Assembly (NCBI GenBank): GCA_026225945.1
Contig: JAMJFZ010001258.1
Span: 9,834,001-9,898,000 of the forward strand
Reading direction: 5' to 3'
Length of the DNA stretch: 64,000 bases
From: Cricetomys ansorgei
Taxonomy: Eukaryota > Chordata > Mammalia > Rodentia > Nesomyidae
The position numbers were made by a program, and so were the translations under genes. This document shows positions 12,799 to 25,364 of this stretch, piece after piece. A model generated the notes under the pieces. It had not been told where the DNA came from, ran no database searches, and saw nothing but the letters and a program-made list of their open reading frames with translations. Each line of letters opens with the position of its first letter. The stretch's first letter is position 1.

Positions 12799-13082
12799 TG
12801 GACCTGGAGAGATGGATCATTCAGTCTAGTGTTTGCTGTGAAAAACTGAGTCAGTCCCCAGAGCATTCATAATAAAAAAGAGCCTTGTGTGTTGGCACAT
12901 AGTTGCAATCCCAGTGCTAGAGAGGCAAGGGCATATCGGTTCATGAAGCTTGGGGAATGAGTGGGTTCCAGGTGAAAGTGGAAGAACAAATCTGAAAAAT
13001 CTAAGTCCAAAGTGACTGAGGAAGATAACCGAAGTTGATCTCTGGTCTCCAAATAGTTGAGCTTGTGCACACACGTGTGCAT

Positions 13083-13083
<1 letters not shown>
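12799..13083 (+). mobile_element. B3/B4-class tRNA-derived SINE
   Basis: A tRNA-like head ('gacctggagagatgg') leads into a body with 'gcacatagttgcaatcccag' and 'tgactgaggaagataac' and then 'gttgatctctggtctcc'. It ends in 'gtgcacacacgtgtgcatg' and runs straight into (CA)n. It is the same family as the minus-strand element at 8772-9066 and is strongly diverged from it. Confidence 0.8.
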
Positions 13084-13122
<39 letters not shown>

Positions 13123-13205
13123 GAGAGAGAGAGAGAGGTGATGGAGGAGAGGAAGAGGAGGGTTAAAAGGAGGAGGAAGAAGAAGACAGCAAGAGGAAGG
13201 TTGCT
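13084..13205. repeat. (CA)n-(GA)n microsatellite and GA-rich tail
   Basis: CA array to about 13121 (about 19 units), then (GA)n to about 13138, then an imperfect AGGAG/GAAGA purine stretch. It begins exactly where the upstream SINE ends, so it is most likely an expanded SINE tail. Confidence 0.95.
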
Positions 13206-14187
13206 ATCTAGATTCTAGATGCTAGGTGGTCCTCAATTTTCTTTCTACTTTTGGAGGGCTTTTGTTTAAGACTTTATTAAATGCTTCATCTTGTTCAGGT
13301 ATAGCAACTTATTGCTTTTTATACTCCAAGGATCTGTGGAGATATGGATGTTGCTGTTTTTTTTTTTTTTCCAGTATCAGGCTAGAAATGATTTCATCAC
13401 ATCACAGACAAAGTAAAATTTATGAGTAGAGGTTTTAAACCATGAAAAGAGGTCCATAGTTACCTGGTTTGCCCATGCCTTTCACTTTCTGTGCTCATCC
13501 CAAACATGATTATAGTGATATGCTTAAGAGTTCAATTTGACTGGATAGCATTGAGAGTTTTGGAGACTTTTTTTTTCCTTGTTTGAGAAAGTGCATTTTA
13601 AGGTTATGCATCATTATTATGGACTCAGCTCTGAAACTAGAACAAAGAATTTTAATTTAGAAAGTTTTATATTTTCCCAAATGTCATAAGAGCTGTTCTT
13701 TTCTGTTTTAACAAGGCCTAGAAGATAGACAGGGAAGAGAAAGAAACCAAGATGCTGAAATGCTGAGTGATTTGTCTGGAGAGACTCTCACACCTACTCT
13801 GGAAGCCCTTACCCCTCTGGCTCACCAAGCCTATCTGGTGTGATCTCACCCCCTTTACATTTCTTTGCACAGCTGGATTTACATACCTGGCTTCTGCATA
13901 AAATCCTACTTGAAGGGAAAGCTGAAAGTATTTAAAATCCATTTGTGCAGTGGAAGGAGAATTGAACTATGAGTTAAATGTATCTCATTTGCAAGCGAAT
14001 ATTCCAAGTCAAGTTAAACTGACTTCTTAACAGCATGGAATCCTTGCTTTGTAACTAAAAGTCAAAAGGTAGGACTGGCCTGTAGCTCTTGTGGAGAGAG
14101 GATCATTTACAGGACATTTGTAAAGTCCTAAATTACATCCCAGACACACAAAAAGATGCATAAGAAAAAGAGGGATGGGGTGGAGGA
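13206..14187. other. Unique non-coding stretch
   Basis: No transposon or gene recognised. It contains a T12-type homopolymer at about 13360-13371. Confidence 0.5.
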
Positions 14188-14290
14188 GAAGGGAAGGAAG
14201 GAAGGAAGGAAGGAAGGAAGGAGGGAAGGAGAGAAGGAGGGAGGGAGGGAGGGAGGGAAGAGAAAAGGAGGGAAGGAGGGAAGGAAAAGA
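14188..14290. repeat. (GGAA)n / (GGGA)n tetranucleotide array
   Basis: About nine GGAA units pass into five or six consecutive GGGA units (about 14239-14258), then imperfect copies. GGAA arrays present tandem ETS-factor core sites, and the GGGA part fits a G-quadruplex motif. The array gives rise to a 94-codon minus-strand frame that is not a gene. Confidence 0.95.
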
Positions 14291-15010
14291 GATATCAGAG
14301 ATGCCCAACAAGAGCTAGACCCTGTCTTTAGACTCCTTTTGATACAATTTTAAGTCACCAGCCATGCTGAGTCAGCTTCCTCTTTCTCTGATTGTGTTTC
14401 ATTTGGGGCTAGTATTTTCGGAAAGGTGACAGAGGTATCTGAAAGTGATGGAACACTTGATCCAAGCAATATGGAAGACCATCTTTTCCTTTGACATATC
14501 TACAGGGCTCTAACTGCACTGAATAAGGCCACCTATCACTCTTAGATAAACCTATGGGAATATGCTCAGTTGACTATTTTGTATTTTTATTGTTTTTCTC
14601 CTACGTGTAAATCATTCCATTCTACACATTTATTCTCAGTTTGTATTTAACAAATGACCACTTAACAAATGATCAAATATATATGTTTGTATGTGTGTTT
14701 TCAAGTATCCAAACATCTTGCATTAAATAAATATAATATTGATTATTTGATAATTTTATCAATAATATATTTTAGGTTGATTTGTTACTATATGATACCA
14801 AACAACACATTTTATTGAAATATTTTTACATATATCCCGGACTTTTATGGGACTGTTTTCCAGGACAGGTTGATAGAAAATAAATCTTTTGGACTAAACA
14901 CTGTAGGCATTTCTGGCTTTTTTGAATACCACATGACCTCCAAAGAGACTTACCAGTGTCCTTAGTTTTTCAGAGCGCAGTGCTGCTGCTTTGAACAAAT
15001 CCTTGTTATA
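14291..15010. other. Unique AT-rich non-coding stretch
   Basis: Very AT-rich from about 14.6 to 14.85 kb. No element or gene recognised. Confidence 0.5.
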
Positions 15011-15150
15011 TTCACCCTAGGTTGGGAGCTGTGCTACGTGTTCCATGTACCAGATCTCATTTAATCCTTTACAACCCTCTTGTGCTTTCCCTATCAATGC
15101 TCTTACTGGTTTTCTTACCTTTTTATAGTAGAAGTCATTGAGAACAAAAA
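15011..15150 (-). repeat. Possible MIR/L2-type relic
   Basis: 'ctgtgctacgtgttccatg' followed by 'gatctcatttaatcctttac' and 'aaccctcttgtg' matches the order of blocks in the widespread mammalian relic 'ctgtgctaggcgctttacat / atctcatttaatcctcaca / accctgtgag'. It is decayed, so family choice is uncertain. Confidence 0.5.
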
Positions 15151-16137
15151 GTGCTTGTTACTTGTCTAAATTTTGAAAGGATTGGTTTTGCCTTTACTAA
15201 AGGTGGGTTGCCCATACTAAGATGAAAAAGATATATATATATATTTTTGGACCATCTCAGATACTCAAGGAAGAAATTTGCCCCTGAGTTTTATACTAAA
15301 TATAAGAGGAAAATTTGAAAGCATTCCGTCCCTGTCCCTTTGCTATCTGTCTTTGATTCTTTACAGTATTTCTGCAGTTATTGTTTGGGATAATTAACAC
15401 AACCTAAAGTCAATAAAAAAATTGCTTCTAAGCTTCTTACTGATCTGAATATAGGCAAAAATAACATGGCAGGAAGAAAATGAAAAATCTGACCATTGGT
15501 TAAAAGTAGCACACACACTTCATGGAAGTGAGCGTATCTCTCAGTGGAGTCATTAATTCTTGTGTCACAATGATCCTTGTGATGCCAGTGACTTGGGAAC
15601 TCTATAAGGTTGTCAACATTACCTCTCTCTCATGGGCTACCCAGAGAGTCCTAAGTTTACTTAGGACAAAGTGAACTTACTTTACTTAATCCTGTGAAGA
15701 CTTTTGTTTGTTTAGCCTTCACTTCTTGTGGTCAGATATGTAGCTCTATGTAACTTAGATTACAGGGGTGAAAGTTTCTCTGGGTTGCTTTAAAACACAA
15801 ATCAGTGGCTGGACTTTTAGAAGGTGGTTAATCTGTAGTTAAAGATGTGGAAAAAGGCCCATTCCTTACTGATGAAGCAACCCAGAAAGGTGACTTCCAA
15901 CCCTTCCAGAAAGAAGAGAGACAAGAAAGGTTCAAAACAGTTAAGTCACTTTGGCTCATGATAAACACTGTGAAAATATTCTTGGGTAATTTGAAATTGT
16001 GAAATTTCGGTAAAACAGGCAGGGTAGCAACATTATATTGCACCAGAATTCCCAGTCAGTTCGAGATAATTTGGTAGTTTATATCTTGTTTTTAAAAAGA
16101 CTCCCTCAATAGTTTGCATAATTTTTTTAATTTTTTT
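15151..16137. other. Unique non-coding stretch
   Basis: Contains a short (AT)n at about 15231-15246. No transposon, RNA gene or plausible coding exon seen. Confidence 0.5.
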
Positions 16138-16275
16138 GAGACACTATTTCTCTGTTGTAACTCTGGCTGTCCTAGAACTCACTCTATAGACCAGGCTGGC
16201 CTTGAACTCAAAGAGATCCACCTGCCTCTGCACCCTGATTGCTGGGATCAAAGGTGTGCACCACCACCACCTGGC
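16138..16275 (-). mobile_element. B1 SINE
   Basis: Runs in reverse from 'gagacactatttctctg' through 'ttgtaactctggctgtcc' and 'agaccaggctggcc' to 'caccaccacctggc'. A T-rich stretch on the left is the reversed A-tail. Confidence 0.95.
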
Positions 16276-16901
16276 ATGCACAAATTCTTAAGTCATTTAC
16301 TTGGCATCTTTTCAAGTTAGTTTTTCAGGATCTAAATTGGAAGTCTTTTATGCTTTCACTTAGGTGGCTTTTCTGTTACCACTTCCCCCAAATAACAAAA
16401 GAAAGAAAGGAATAAATGAAAGGAAAAACATTTTTAAAAAAGACAAATTATTGCTTACCACTTATCAGAGATTGGAAGACAGAACACCATACTGATTAGC
16501 TTCCTTATTCAATGGAAGGCTGATTTCTGTCCTGAGTATGGTTCGGGCTTAGTTGGAGCATGCAAATGTTTGTCCATGTCCAACATATGTACTAATATGA
16601 GCAGTCATTGTCACACTTGAAGTTTGTTCCATGAACAGAACCATCCTGTGTGTGCTTTATTTCATGCGGTAATTACCTTCCTCTAACAGGGATGCTCCTC
16701 ATCCTTTAATCCTTCATACCTGTGGAAACATACATGTTACACTATCGGGATTTTCTCCACTGCTGCCCTGCCCATTCCATTCTTCCTCTGAGTTATATTT
16801 TTATCTAGAAAAATTTATAAAGTCCCAAGTTCAGTATACTTTGAGGACTCTCTTTTTCTTTCTCTGGCTTTGTTTGGTAATAACCAAATACAAGAATTAA
16901 G
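16276..16901. other. Unique non-coding stretch
   Basis: Nothing recognised beyond short A-rich runs near 16.4 kb. Confidence 0.5.
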
Positions 16902-16959
16902 ACAGGAAGGGAGGAAGGGAGAAAGGAAGGGAGGGAGGAAGGAAGGAAGGAAGGAAGGC
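16902..16959. repeat. (GGAA)n tetranucleotide repeat
   Basis: Imperfect GGAA/GGGA units, purest at about 16937-16957. Third GGAA-class tract in the first 17 kb. Confidence 0.95.
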
Positions 16960-17015
16960 AGTTCTAAAACTGAACGTATATACAAAGTTCTTTCAAGTTT
17001 TGTTTGGAAGTTAGG

Positions 17016-17227
17016 AGGCTGGCGAGATGGCTCTGTGGTTAAGAGCACTGGTAGTTCTTCCAGAGGACTTCTTGACTGATGCAGTGGTCCACAATGGTCT
17101 ATAACTCCAGTCCCAGGGCATCAGACAGCCTCTTCTGACCTCCAAGGGCACTGCATGCACAAAGTGCCCAGGCCCATATGCAGGCAAGCACTCATACACA
17201 AAAAATAAAAATAAAAGTTAAAAAAAT
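17016..17227 (+). mobile_element. B2-type SINE with flanking duplications
   Basis: The tRNA-like head 'ggctggcgagatggctctg' and 'gttaagagcactgg' is followed by 'ttccagaggac', the body 'ctataactccagtcccagg' and a 3' end 'aaaaataaaaataaaagtt' carrying AATAAA. The 12-mer 'agttttgtttgg' occurs on both sides (16996-17007 and 17231-17242) and is the likely target-site duplication, though a few bases separate it from the element ends. Confidence 0.92.
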
Positions 17228-18002
17228 GCGAGTTTTGTTTGGGACATATTAAGCACATTTTTAAAAACTTCTTTAGCTAAACCAATCAAGACTAATTATC
17301 TTTTGGGGATATTTACCTGAAAGGAATTTTATTAGAATTGGATGAATAATTTGCAGAAAAGATACAGTGTTCAATAATTTCAGCATTGCAAGTTTTTTCA
17401 AGATTTTGCCTGGAACTGACTTCATCTGAGAAAGACACTGGGTTCCTGACTCCCATGGCTCATTTATAAAACATGCCAATATTTATTCAAGACTTTGTAA
17501 GCCTAGGAGCCTGATTGTAATACAAACAGATTATAGTTGTTTAATACTTCTAGAACTGCCATCAAGGCTGTGCGCAGCTGTGAAATGAGCATTGGCCCTA
17601 TCCTTTTTCTTTCCGATCTTATATACTAATGGGGCCTCGTTTGCAATATAATTGCTTATATAACTCACAACACATGGGACCATGTTATACACATTGAGCC
17701 TTTTGAACGACTAGCTTAGTATCCTTGGTTTCCAATTTTAAACATAAATGACCAGATAGAGAACAGCAAGAATCAGCCTTCTTTATAAATAGGACCTGAG
17801 TGATTAAGAGCAGATGTTTTAGACCTTGAAATGTTCTTAACCAGTAATTTCCTTGACCAAAATGAGACAAGAGTAATCCGTGCCCAGATATCTTACCTGG
17901 GAACATTCAGACGATGTAGAAATAGGAAAGCAATTACCTAAGGAGTTTCTTGTCACTTTGAATTGGAAGCTGCAGCTGATTCTAAGAGCTGTATTTCTTT
18001 TT
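17228..18002. other. Unique non-coding stretch
   Basis: AT-rich. No element or gene recognised. Confidence 0.5.
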
Positions 18003-19245
18003 TAAAGTTACTTATTTCATTTTTTTAAGATTATAATATGGCTGTTCCAGTACTTTTTCCCTCTTCTCCCTTCAAACCTTCCCATATGTCCCTCTTTAGT
18101 GTTTTTTCAAAATCATTGCCTCTTTTTTCATTGTTGTTACACACATTGTGTGTGTTTATATATGTACATATATGTATATACATGTATACATACATATGTA
18201 TGCATTTAAATATAAATTCATACATTATGTGTATATAAATGCATACATACACATATATAAATTCATACATATGTATATATATATACACATGTATTTATAT
18301 ATACATAAATTAAGTATAACCTACTCAGACTGCATAATGTTGCTTGTATGTATGTTTTCATGGCTGGCAACTTGATATTTGATAATCAATTGTTGTGCTC
18401 TTTTTAGTGAAGAATTTCTCCCACTCTCAGCATTCCTTGGTTGCCTGTAGTTGTTTGTATAGGTTGAATCTTCATGAACTTTCCTCTCCCTGCCATCCAC
18501 CTCAGCATGTCTATTGTTGTCTTGTTCAGCTCCTGTTCAGGAAGCCGTGTTGGAGAGAGCCAAGTTGGTGTAGCTCTGAAATTCCAGTAGTCACAATCTG
18601 AGAGCAAACTCCCTGATTCTGTGGCTTCTACAGTATTTCCACACACCTCTTCAGAAAAGTTTGCTGAGTCTTAAGTGTGGAGATTGTTTTGTAGATGTAT
18701 CAATTGGGATTGGACTCTACAACTCTGAAATTTGATAATTTGCAGTTGTCTGTAATACTCTCTGTCAGTTACAAAGAGAAGTTTCCTTGATGAGGGGTAA
18801 AGACTAGCCTTATTTGTGGTTATAAGGACAAACATTTATAGAGTATTGTTAGGAATTATGCTAGTTTAGTAAATTAATGATCCTTCAAGATCCATGACTT
18901 CAGTATCAGTAACTATCCAGTGTTCCCCTACCAGGCATACCTCTTTTTGACTGAGTCGTAAGTCCAATTAGAGAGCTCTTTGTTACCACTAGGGTATGCA
19001 TGCCAATACTCCTCCTTAGGGTTATCATGCCACGCTGGTCATTGTTGTGGTTCACAGGTGTCATACTTGGGTAGGACCGTTGGTTGCTTCCCTACTTTAG
19101 AAGCTTGTATGGCGCCTTCTGCTGCTACAGAAGCTCTATCTCAGAGAGAAGGATCTCAGATCAATTCCAGCTCAGGGACCTATGCAGCTGTACATCTTAC
19201 AGATATTGAAATATCCTTTGAAAACAAATCATACAGATGAAGTTT
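18003..19245 (-). mobile_element. L1 3' UTR fragment (rodent Lx-type)
   Basis: In reverse orientation this matches a rodent L1 3' UTR. The pyrimidine-rich terminal part (18030-18110) is followed by an internal AT/TG-rich patch, 'cccactctcagcattcc', 'gtagatgtatcaattggga', 'gaagtttccttgatgaggg' and 'atcatgccacgctggtcat'. A homologous copy lies at 34622-35405 in the same orientation. The element is 5' truncated with no ORF2 visible. The exact right edge is approximate. Confidence 0.8.
18140..18306. repeat. (TA/TG/CA)n-rich microsatellite inside L1 3' UTR
   Basis: Mixed 'tatatgtacata' and 'catacatatgtat' units. The second L1 copy has a shorter, related TATG/TGTG patch at the corresponding place (about 34725-34775), so the array seems to be an expansion of an L1-internal seed. 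Confidence 0.9.
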
Positions 19246-20590
19246 TCTAAAGAATGAATCTCTGGGTAGGTAGCAAAAGTGTCAAGAAGTTCACCTCCTT
19301 CCTTTTTGGGGCAAATATGTAAGTTCATTTATTTTAGTAAGATTGCTCTTTCATCTCTCCACGCCCCATGATATGTCTGGGTTTTGGGGTATGTATCCAA
19401 GAGGGATATTTGCATTCTTTCTGAGTTCCTCATTTTACTTCACAATTATTCCTCTCAGTGGAGCAGATAGCTTGTCAGTATCCTTTAAGTGCTATTCTTT
19501 ACCTATTTGTCTGTTCTAAAACACATTAGTGGTTTAATGATCCTCAGATGTGAAATAGCTGTTTAAAAGAGATGAGTTTTACGATTGACAAGAAAAAAAT
19601 AAAAAGGTAGAGAGAGGAATGAAAGGCAAAATTGAAAGTGACTCTCACAATCAATTAGTGAGCCCTTTACGTATCTGTAAAGACTCTCTTGACTCTGGAA
19701 CTCCAACTGATGGAACACTATAAATAGTGTCCCTATTTAATTTTAATGTTAAAATGGTTTGTGTGATGATTTTCCCTTCATTCTTCTGCAAAATCCTAAG
19801 TTTGTGCTGCCATGGTGGTGGCTTTATCGTGCAAATGATTGTCTGATCTTCTGGGTCCATGAGAAAGTACTGTCACTTAATTAGAAGGACTTAACACGTA
19901 TACCTTTTCCTTCTACGTACCACCATCTTGCTATGTGGAAGGATTTGTATTCAAGCTTCATCAAACTATGGATCTCTCAGATGCCTTCACACAGAGAATG
20001 GGATTCAGTCTGCACATCTGAAAAGACAGGGGAATGTAGAGATAATTTGTGTTCTCATCTTCTGTTCAATATGCAAATTAGCTCAGATGAAAAGGTTGTA
20101 GTAATCAACTCAAATTTTTCCTGATATGCTACTGGTGTCCAATGGGAGTTGTACATGTGTCTTTGTTCTTGGCAATGCAGAATATCTAAGTCACAGGATT
20201 TTCACTATATATCCATTCAACTTGATGATAATTGCACTAACTATGTTGCAATGATCCAGTGATCAGTCCTTTTAGTTTACATTAAAATATAAAATGGGTA
20301 AATAGATCAAATTACTCTTGCATTTGAGTTTTAAAATAAAATAGGATATCTATAAAGGAAAATCATGAAAGTCATTTTAGTAGACAGAGAGTTGGGAGTC
20401 GGTGATTGAGTAACTCTTCTCTTTTAAGTTATGGCTAGACCGGCCAAGCAACTATGTCTTAGAATTATAGACAGGGCTTGATTAACCATTATTCAGCTTC
20501 AGTTGTCACCTTTATGGTGGGGACAGTGACATGCATACTGTAGGAAAAATGCTTCGATTTGAGAATTTGAAAGGTTTATTTTAACTATGT
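19246..20590. other. Unique non-coding stretch
   Basis: Possibly more L1-derived sequence at the left end, but I cannot support it. No gene recognised. Confidence 0.45.
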
Positions 20591-20766
20591 GTGTGATGCA
20601 GGTGAGTGCAGGTGTGCATGGAGGCCAGAGGTGTAGTAAGGTCACCTGGAACTTGGGTTACCTGTGGTTGTGAGCTACCCACAATAGGTGGCTGGAATTT
20701 AACATGGATATTCTACAAGAGCAGTATGCACTCTTAACAGTTGAGTCATCTTTCCAACTTCCAGTA
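20591..20766 (-). mobile_element. B2/B3-type SINE
   Basis: The plus strand shows 'gcatggaggccagaggtgt' and 'ggttgtgagctacccac', then 'ctacaagagcagtatgcactcttaacagttgagtcatc', the reversed B2-family tRNA head. Diverged, old copy. Confidence 0.85.
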
Positions 20767-23461
20767 CTTTGTGCTTTTGTATTTTCCCAGCTAGTAATAC
20801 CATGCAGCATGCTCTTCAGCAATGCTGAGAAGAAGCAATTCAGCCAGGTGTGCATGGGGATATCTTGCCAGCATTCCATCCTCTAGCGCTTACCAGTATT
20901 GTCAGCATTTTTAACTTAGGATATTTTTAACTTAGTATAGGTTTATCATGGCATAAACCCATGTTACATTGTATATCTGTAGTGGTGTTGGGTATTCAGT
21001 GAATAGGACAGAAGGATAGGTGTCAAGCTCCGTAAAGACTTTCACTCCCCTCTCACCTCTTCAAACATCCTGGTTTTCCCATTCTCAGCTCCTTTCATAT
21101 ACGGCACATGACCAACAGTATTGATGCAACAGCCCTAGGCTCCTCTCTCCGTACAATTTTCATTTATGAGATCCTCTTTACTACAGAGTCTAATTAGGAC
21201 TTAGCCAAGATGCTTCTGGATGTGACAAATAAGATGATTTCCTGCCCAATTCATCTGCCTATCTTTGATTCCTCCAAGCAGTCTTATGGAAAACTCTTTC
21301 CAAATGTATTTATCATGTCGATTAACCATCTCTCTACCACACTACCGATGAACTGGAGAAATATCTGATTTATAATCATATCTCATCTCTCCCAGAACAT
21401 CAGGGAGAAGTCTCATGTAGTAGATCTCATGTAGTAGGAGCAGAATGTCATATAGTCTCATGCAACTGTTTCCCTAACTCTGTATTCATTATCAGAAGCC
21501 TCACTGGCCCTAACTCCCTCCTTTTGTGGCAGAAATGACTTAGATTCAGTAACCAATTTTAAAGCTGTAGATAACACAACTTTGAAAATGTGGGAAAGGA
21601 AATTAAGGTTTCAAGACAGGTTCAAGGGCTTTGTAACCCCAAAGAGGGAGAAATAACACAACTGGCTAAGCTCTAGCAGCTTTGGGGTTAATCTCTATGC
21701 GATGTAGTTTTTTTTTTCCTTTAAAATGAAGGAATCTTTGGCTTGTAGAATTGCTATGTGGTCCTTTCTGTAACTGAAGAGCTTAGCATAGTTCTTAGTA
21801 CACAGAAATGGGTGTTTTAGATAATCATCATTTTTGTTCAAGGTCTTCATCAGCACCTCTTTTTGATAGAGACCAGAACTACAAAGCCCATGCTGTGGCC
21901 CGGACAAGAGCCATATGAATGCCTTTGAACTTTTGGTACTCATGCTTTATGGAAAGTAAGAGCTGGGGAGCTATGGTGTATTATAGTAGTTCTTGGAAGC
22001 ATGTCTTCCTTTTAAAAGGCAGATAGTAATCTTGTTCTGCACACTGACTTTGGGGTGGACAGATTCTATTAGGTTTTGGGCAAGATTTGTCCCATTTGAC
22101 ATCTTTTTGTTTCTAGATCAATGGCTGTAGCAGTGATTGGTAGAGACCGCATAGTCTGTGGTGTGCTGACTGGCTGAACGATGGTGTTGACATGGTTTGG
22201 GTGGAGCTACAGTGTCATTTCAGCAGGAACAACTCTCTTCTTATTTCCTTTGTCAGTAGACATTGTAAAACACATCCAACTTTGTTCTGCTAGCGTACCA
22301 ACATACTGGTGGGAAAACCAGGGAAGGTTCTTGGCAAGCTCATTGGAAGTCAGTCAGATTTCTCAGTGCTGGGAGGGGAAATGTCCATATCTTTACATAG
22401 AAGAAAGTCTAAGAGTTCTGCAAAGGCCAATGTCTACTGGCATGGAGACTGAGAGAAGAAGGGAAAAATGCAAATAAGAAAGAGAAATCGAGAAAGTTCA
22501 CAGATGAGCGGCATTCCTGGGATTTGGTTCTGCTTTTGCTATAATTTCAGTTGACAGACAATTACTTTATGTCTTGCCATTTAGGCAAATAACTTGCTTT
22601 TAGTGTTTCTTGCTTGCTTGAACCACTCTCAGCCTTTTGATTTACTGAAACCACAAGAGTCCTTAGTGGTAGACACACTTCTCTACACGTCTGGTGTTAT
22701 TTTATTCACTTAGAGAGCAGTTTGGGATAAAAACACACAGATTAAATGGAATCCTCCAGATTCTCTGTCCATAGGGAAGCAAAAAGGCCCTCTGATCTTT
22801 GCTAAAGAGTTGCAGATATGACCGCTGATTCCTGTTAGCTCTTTGTCTTCAAAGCATCACTATATGTATCTATATGATAGTCTCAAAATGGATAGAATGG
22901 CGTGTGGGGAAGAGTTATATATTGGCATTAGTTCAAATTCCTGATTGAGGAAAATAGAAACATTGGGTTCTGACAGAGAGAAGCTGGGAAAGGAAGCTTT
23001 AGTGAAATAGAGGATTGACTAGGTGTGCAGCTGAACAAAAATAAGGTTTGAAATAGCCCACAGAAGCTCAATAAGGATGACAGATAAGTTGTCAAAAATA
23101 ATGACCAAAAAGGCCGTAAGTACAGCTATAGATTTGGTGTCATTCACACTTTGAGACTGGCTATGATATGTTCTTTTTTCTACAAATATCATAGAAACCC
23201 CCAGAAAAGCCAGCCATTTCAATGAGAGTAGAAATAAAGCCATTCCAGGCAATTTGCCAAATGATGTTACTCTGTGTCTCCAGGCACTAGGCATTGAGTC
23301 CTAAAATGATTATGGGCATGATCAATTGCTTTCAGATTGCTAATTTGATAGATACTATGAAATAAGTTTTTAAAATGATGCATTAGAAATAAAAAGAATA
23401 ATTCTGGAAGATGTTGGAAAGGGTCACCGAAAAGTTATTGTTTGGTGAAACCAAATGAAGC
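20767..23461. other. Unique non-coding stretch
   Basis: About 2.7 kb without a recognisable transposon. It holds a 14-bp tandem duplication (21411-21438). Minor open frames (22181-22477 plus; 23019-23294 minus) have no recognised domain. Confidence 0.55.
21411..21438. repeat. Short tandem duplication, 14 bp x 2
   Basis: 'tctcatgtagtag' plus one base occurs twice head to tail with a single mismatch at the last base. Confidence 0.9.
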
Positions 23462-23595
23462 GTGTGTGTGTATATATATACACACACATATATATATATA
23501 ATGGATATATATATCTGTGTATATATATATACGTATTATGTATACATGTTTGTGTTTGTATGTATGTATGTATGTATGTTGTATGTATGTGTGTT
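23462..23595. repeat. Compound (GT)n-(TA)n-(TGTA)n microsatellite
   Basis: GT, TA, CA and TA arrays in succession, then five or more TGTA units near 23558-23590. It is self-complementary in parts, which yields open frames on both strands that are not genes. Confidence 0.95.
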
Positions 23596-24761
23596 TCAAT
23601 CACATTCATTCTACTCTCCTCCAAACACACTGCAGTGACTTCACAGCTCTGATGCTTTCTTTTGCCTCTGAGGTGTCCCCATGCTACTCTGTCTGCCTAG
23701 GTTGTGATTCATGTTTTCAAGAACACCAGTAAATCTCTAATACAAGAAAAGATTAAAAAAAAAAAAAACTATTGCCTTAGAACTCATGTAAGTAGGAGAT
23801 AGAAGCAGAATAACTTTTAGATATATGTATAGATATCAATGGATATGCATCACAGTAACTAATGTCAGGTTTTCACTCTTAATTATAATGTTGGGAAAAC
23901 TAACGACATACTCCTGTACCTTCTCCCACCTCCAGAGACCTTAGTTCTGACACAGAGGAATGTTTCAGCACTTACTTACTTGAGAGTTTCCACTGTTAAT
24001 TCAAAAGGAGCCTCTCCATCCAATTTTGAAGTTTGGCTAAGATATGGGGTGACATTTCTTACATGTTTACAATATACTATGATTTCAGAGAGTTCCAGTA
24101 AAAAAAAAAAAATCAAGCAGCTTTGACTTCTGCTGAGAATTCCTTGAATCTATGGGATATAGTGTGGAGGCTGTGAGATTCTCTGTAGGGAGATGTAGGG
24201 GAATTTTTGTGACTAATGTGCTGCTACCCATTTTCTAAGCTTATTGGCCTGATTTGTGCTAGAAAATACTTGCAGTAAAGCAAGTATCCCTATGGGTCTT
24301 TTCAGTATTATAGAAAGTTATCAATTTGCCAGTAATGACCCAGTCTCCTCTTATAATAACAAACAGAAAGTCAAGCTTGCCTTAGGGAATCTGCGTTAAT
24401 GGTGTATAGCCATTGATTGAAACCACATAAGTGATTATATATATATATATTACCTTGCAAAGACACTGTATGGGTTTAGTGGGTATTAATCCTCCCATTA
24501 GAGCAATGCTAAGAAAAATCATTGTGCTTCATTTAGCTTAGTAGCTTCAACTAGGTTGACTTCTTGACTTGGTATCTAGAAACTGGAATATCCTTTTCTT
24601 CTAGAATCGCAAACTGTTGATCTGCAAAGACTTCAGCCAGTTCATTTTTAATCATAAGTAAATAGAACCAGAGAGAGGCTAAGGTCACATGTCAGGCAGA
24701 TTTCCTGATTCAAAAGATTTGTTTCGGAATTGGTGAAAGGGGAAAGGAGGGAGAGAATGTG
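23596..24761. other. Unique non-coding stretch
   Basis: Contains A13-A14 runs near 23755 and 24100 and a (TA)n at 24435-24451. A MIR-like patch ('agagagaggctaaggtcac', about 24670-24690, minus) is too short to call. No gene recognised. Confidence 0.5.
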
Positions 24762-25105
24762 TTACTTTTCCTATTGCTGAGACCAATTAATTACAAGAGA
24801 GAAGCGCTTAAGGGAGGAAGCGCTTATTATAATATTATTATTATTATTATTATGGCTCACAGTTGGAGAGGATACAACCTCAACCATTGTGAGGAAGGCT
24901 TGTTGTCAGGAAGCAGGAAACTGCTGGTCACATTGTACATGCAGTCAGGGAACAGCCAGTGAATAGGAAACACAGCAAGGCTCTAAAACCTTAGGGCCCA
25001 CCTCATTGACCCACTTCTGACAGTTTCCATAGCTTTCGCAAACAGGTGCCACTGGCTCGACCCAAGTCTCAAACTCATGAGCCTGCAGGGACCTTTTACG
25101 TTCAC
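24762..25105 (-). mobile_element. ERVL-MaLR LTR
   Basis: The plus strand reads 'cttttcctattgctgagac', 'tatggctcacagttggaga', 'gaaactgctggtcacattg', 'ccagtgaatagg' and 'gggcccacctcattgaccc', the order seen in reversed rodent MaLR LTRs. A (ATT)n array (24825-24853) lies at the place where the LTR normally has its A/T-rich polyadenylation region. Confidence 0.7.
24825..24853. repeat. (ATT)n microsatellite
   Basis: About eight ATT units inside the MaLR LTR, reading AAT on the LTR's own strand, likely grown from the AATAAA region. Confidence 0.92.
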
Positions 25106-25364
25106 AACACAAGTCAAAAATGTGTTCTCCAGAATTTAGGCAGTCTAGCCAACTGGTTGCATGAAAGAAATCTTGCTATTCTCTCAAGAAAATGGGATAA
25201 TGAGTAGTATCACCTTCTACATAATAGGGTTTACTAAGTCCCTGATAATATTTTAAAATCCTTAAACTTACCATTTCATCTGCAGTATATGATAGAGATT
25301 GTGATTGCATGTGATCTGGATACCACTGTGGCTTCATAGATGAAGAAACTGAGAGCCCCCAACT

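Noticed and set aside
17016..17060. tRNA gene
   Set aside because: The A- and B-box-like sequences belong to the tRNA-derived head of a B2 SINE; there is no cloverleaf with mature 3' end.
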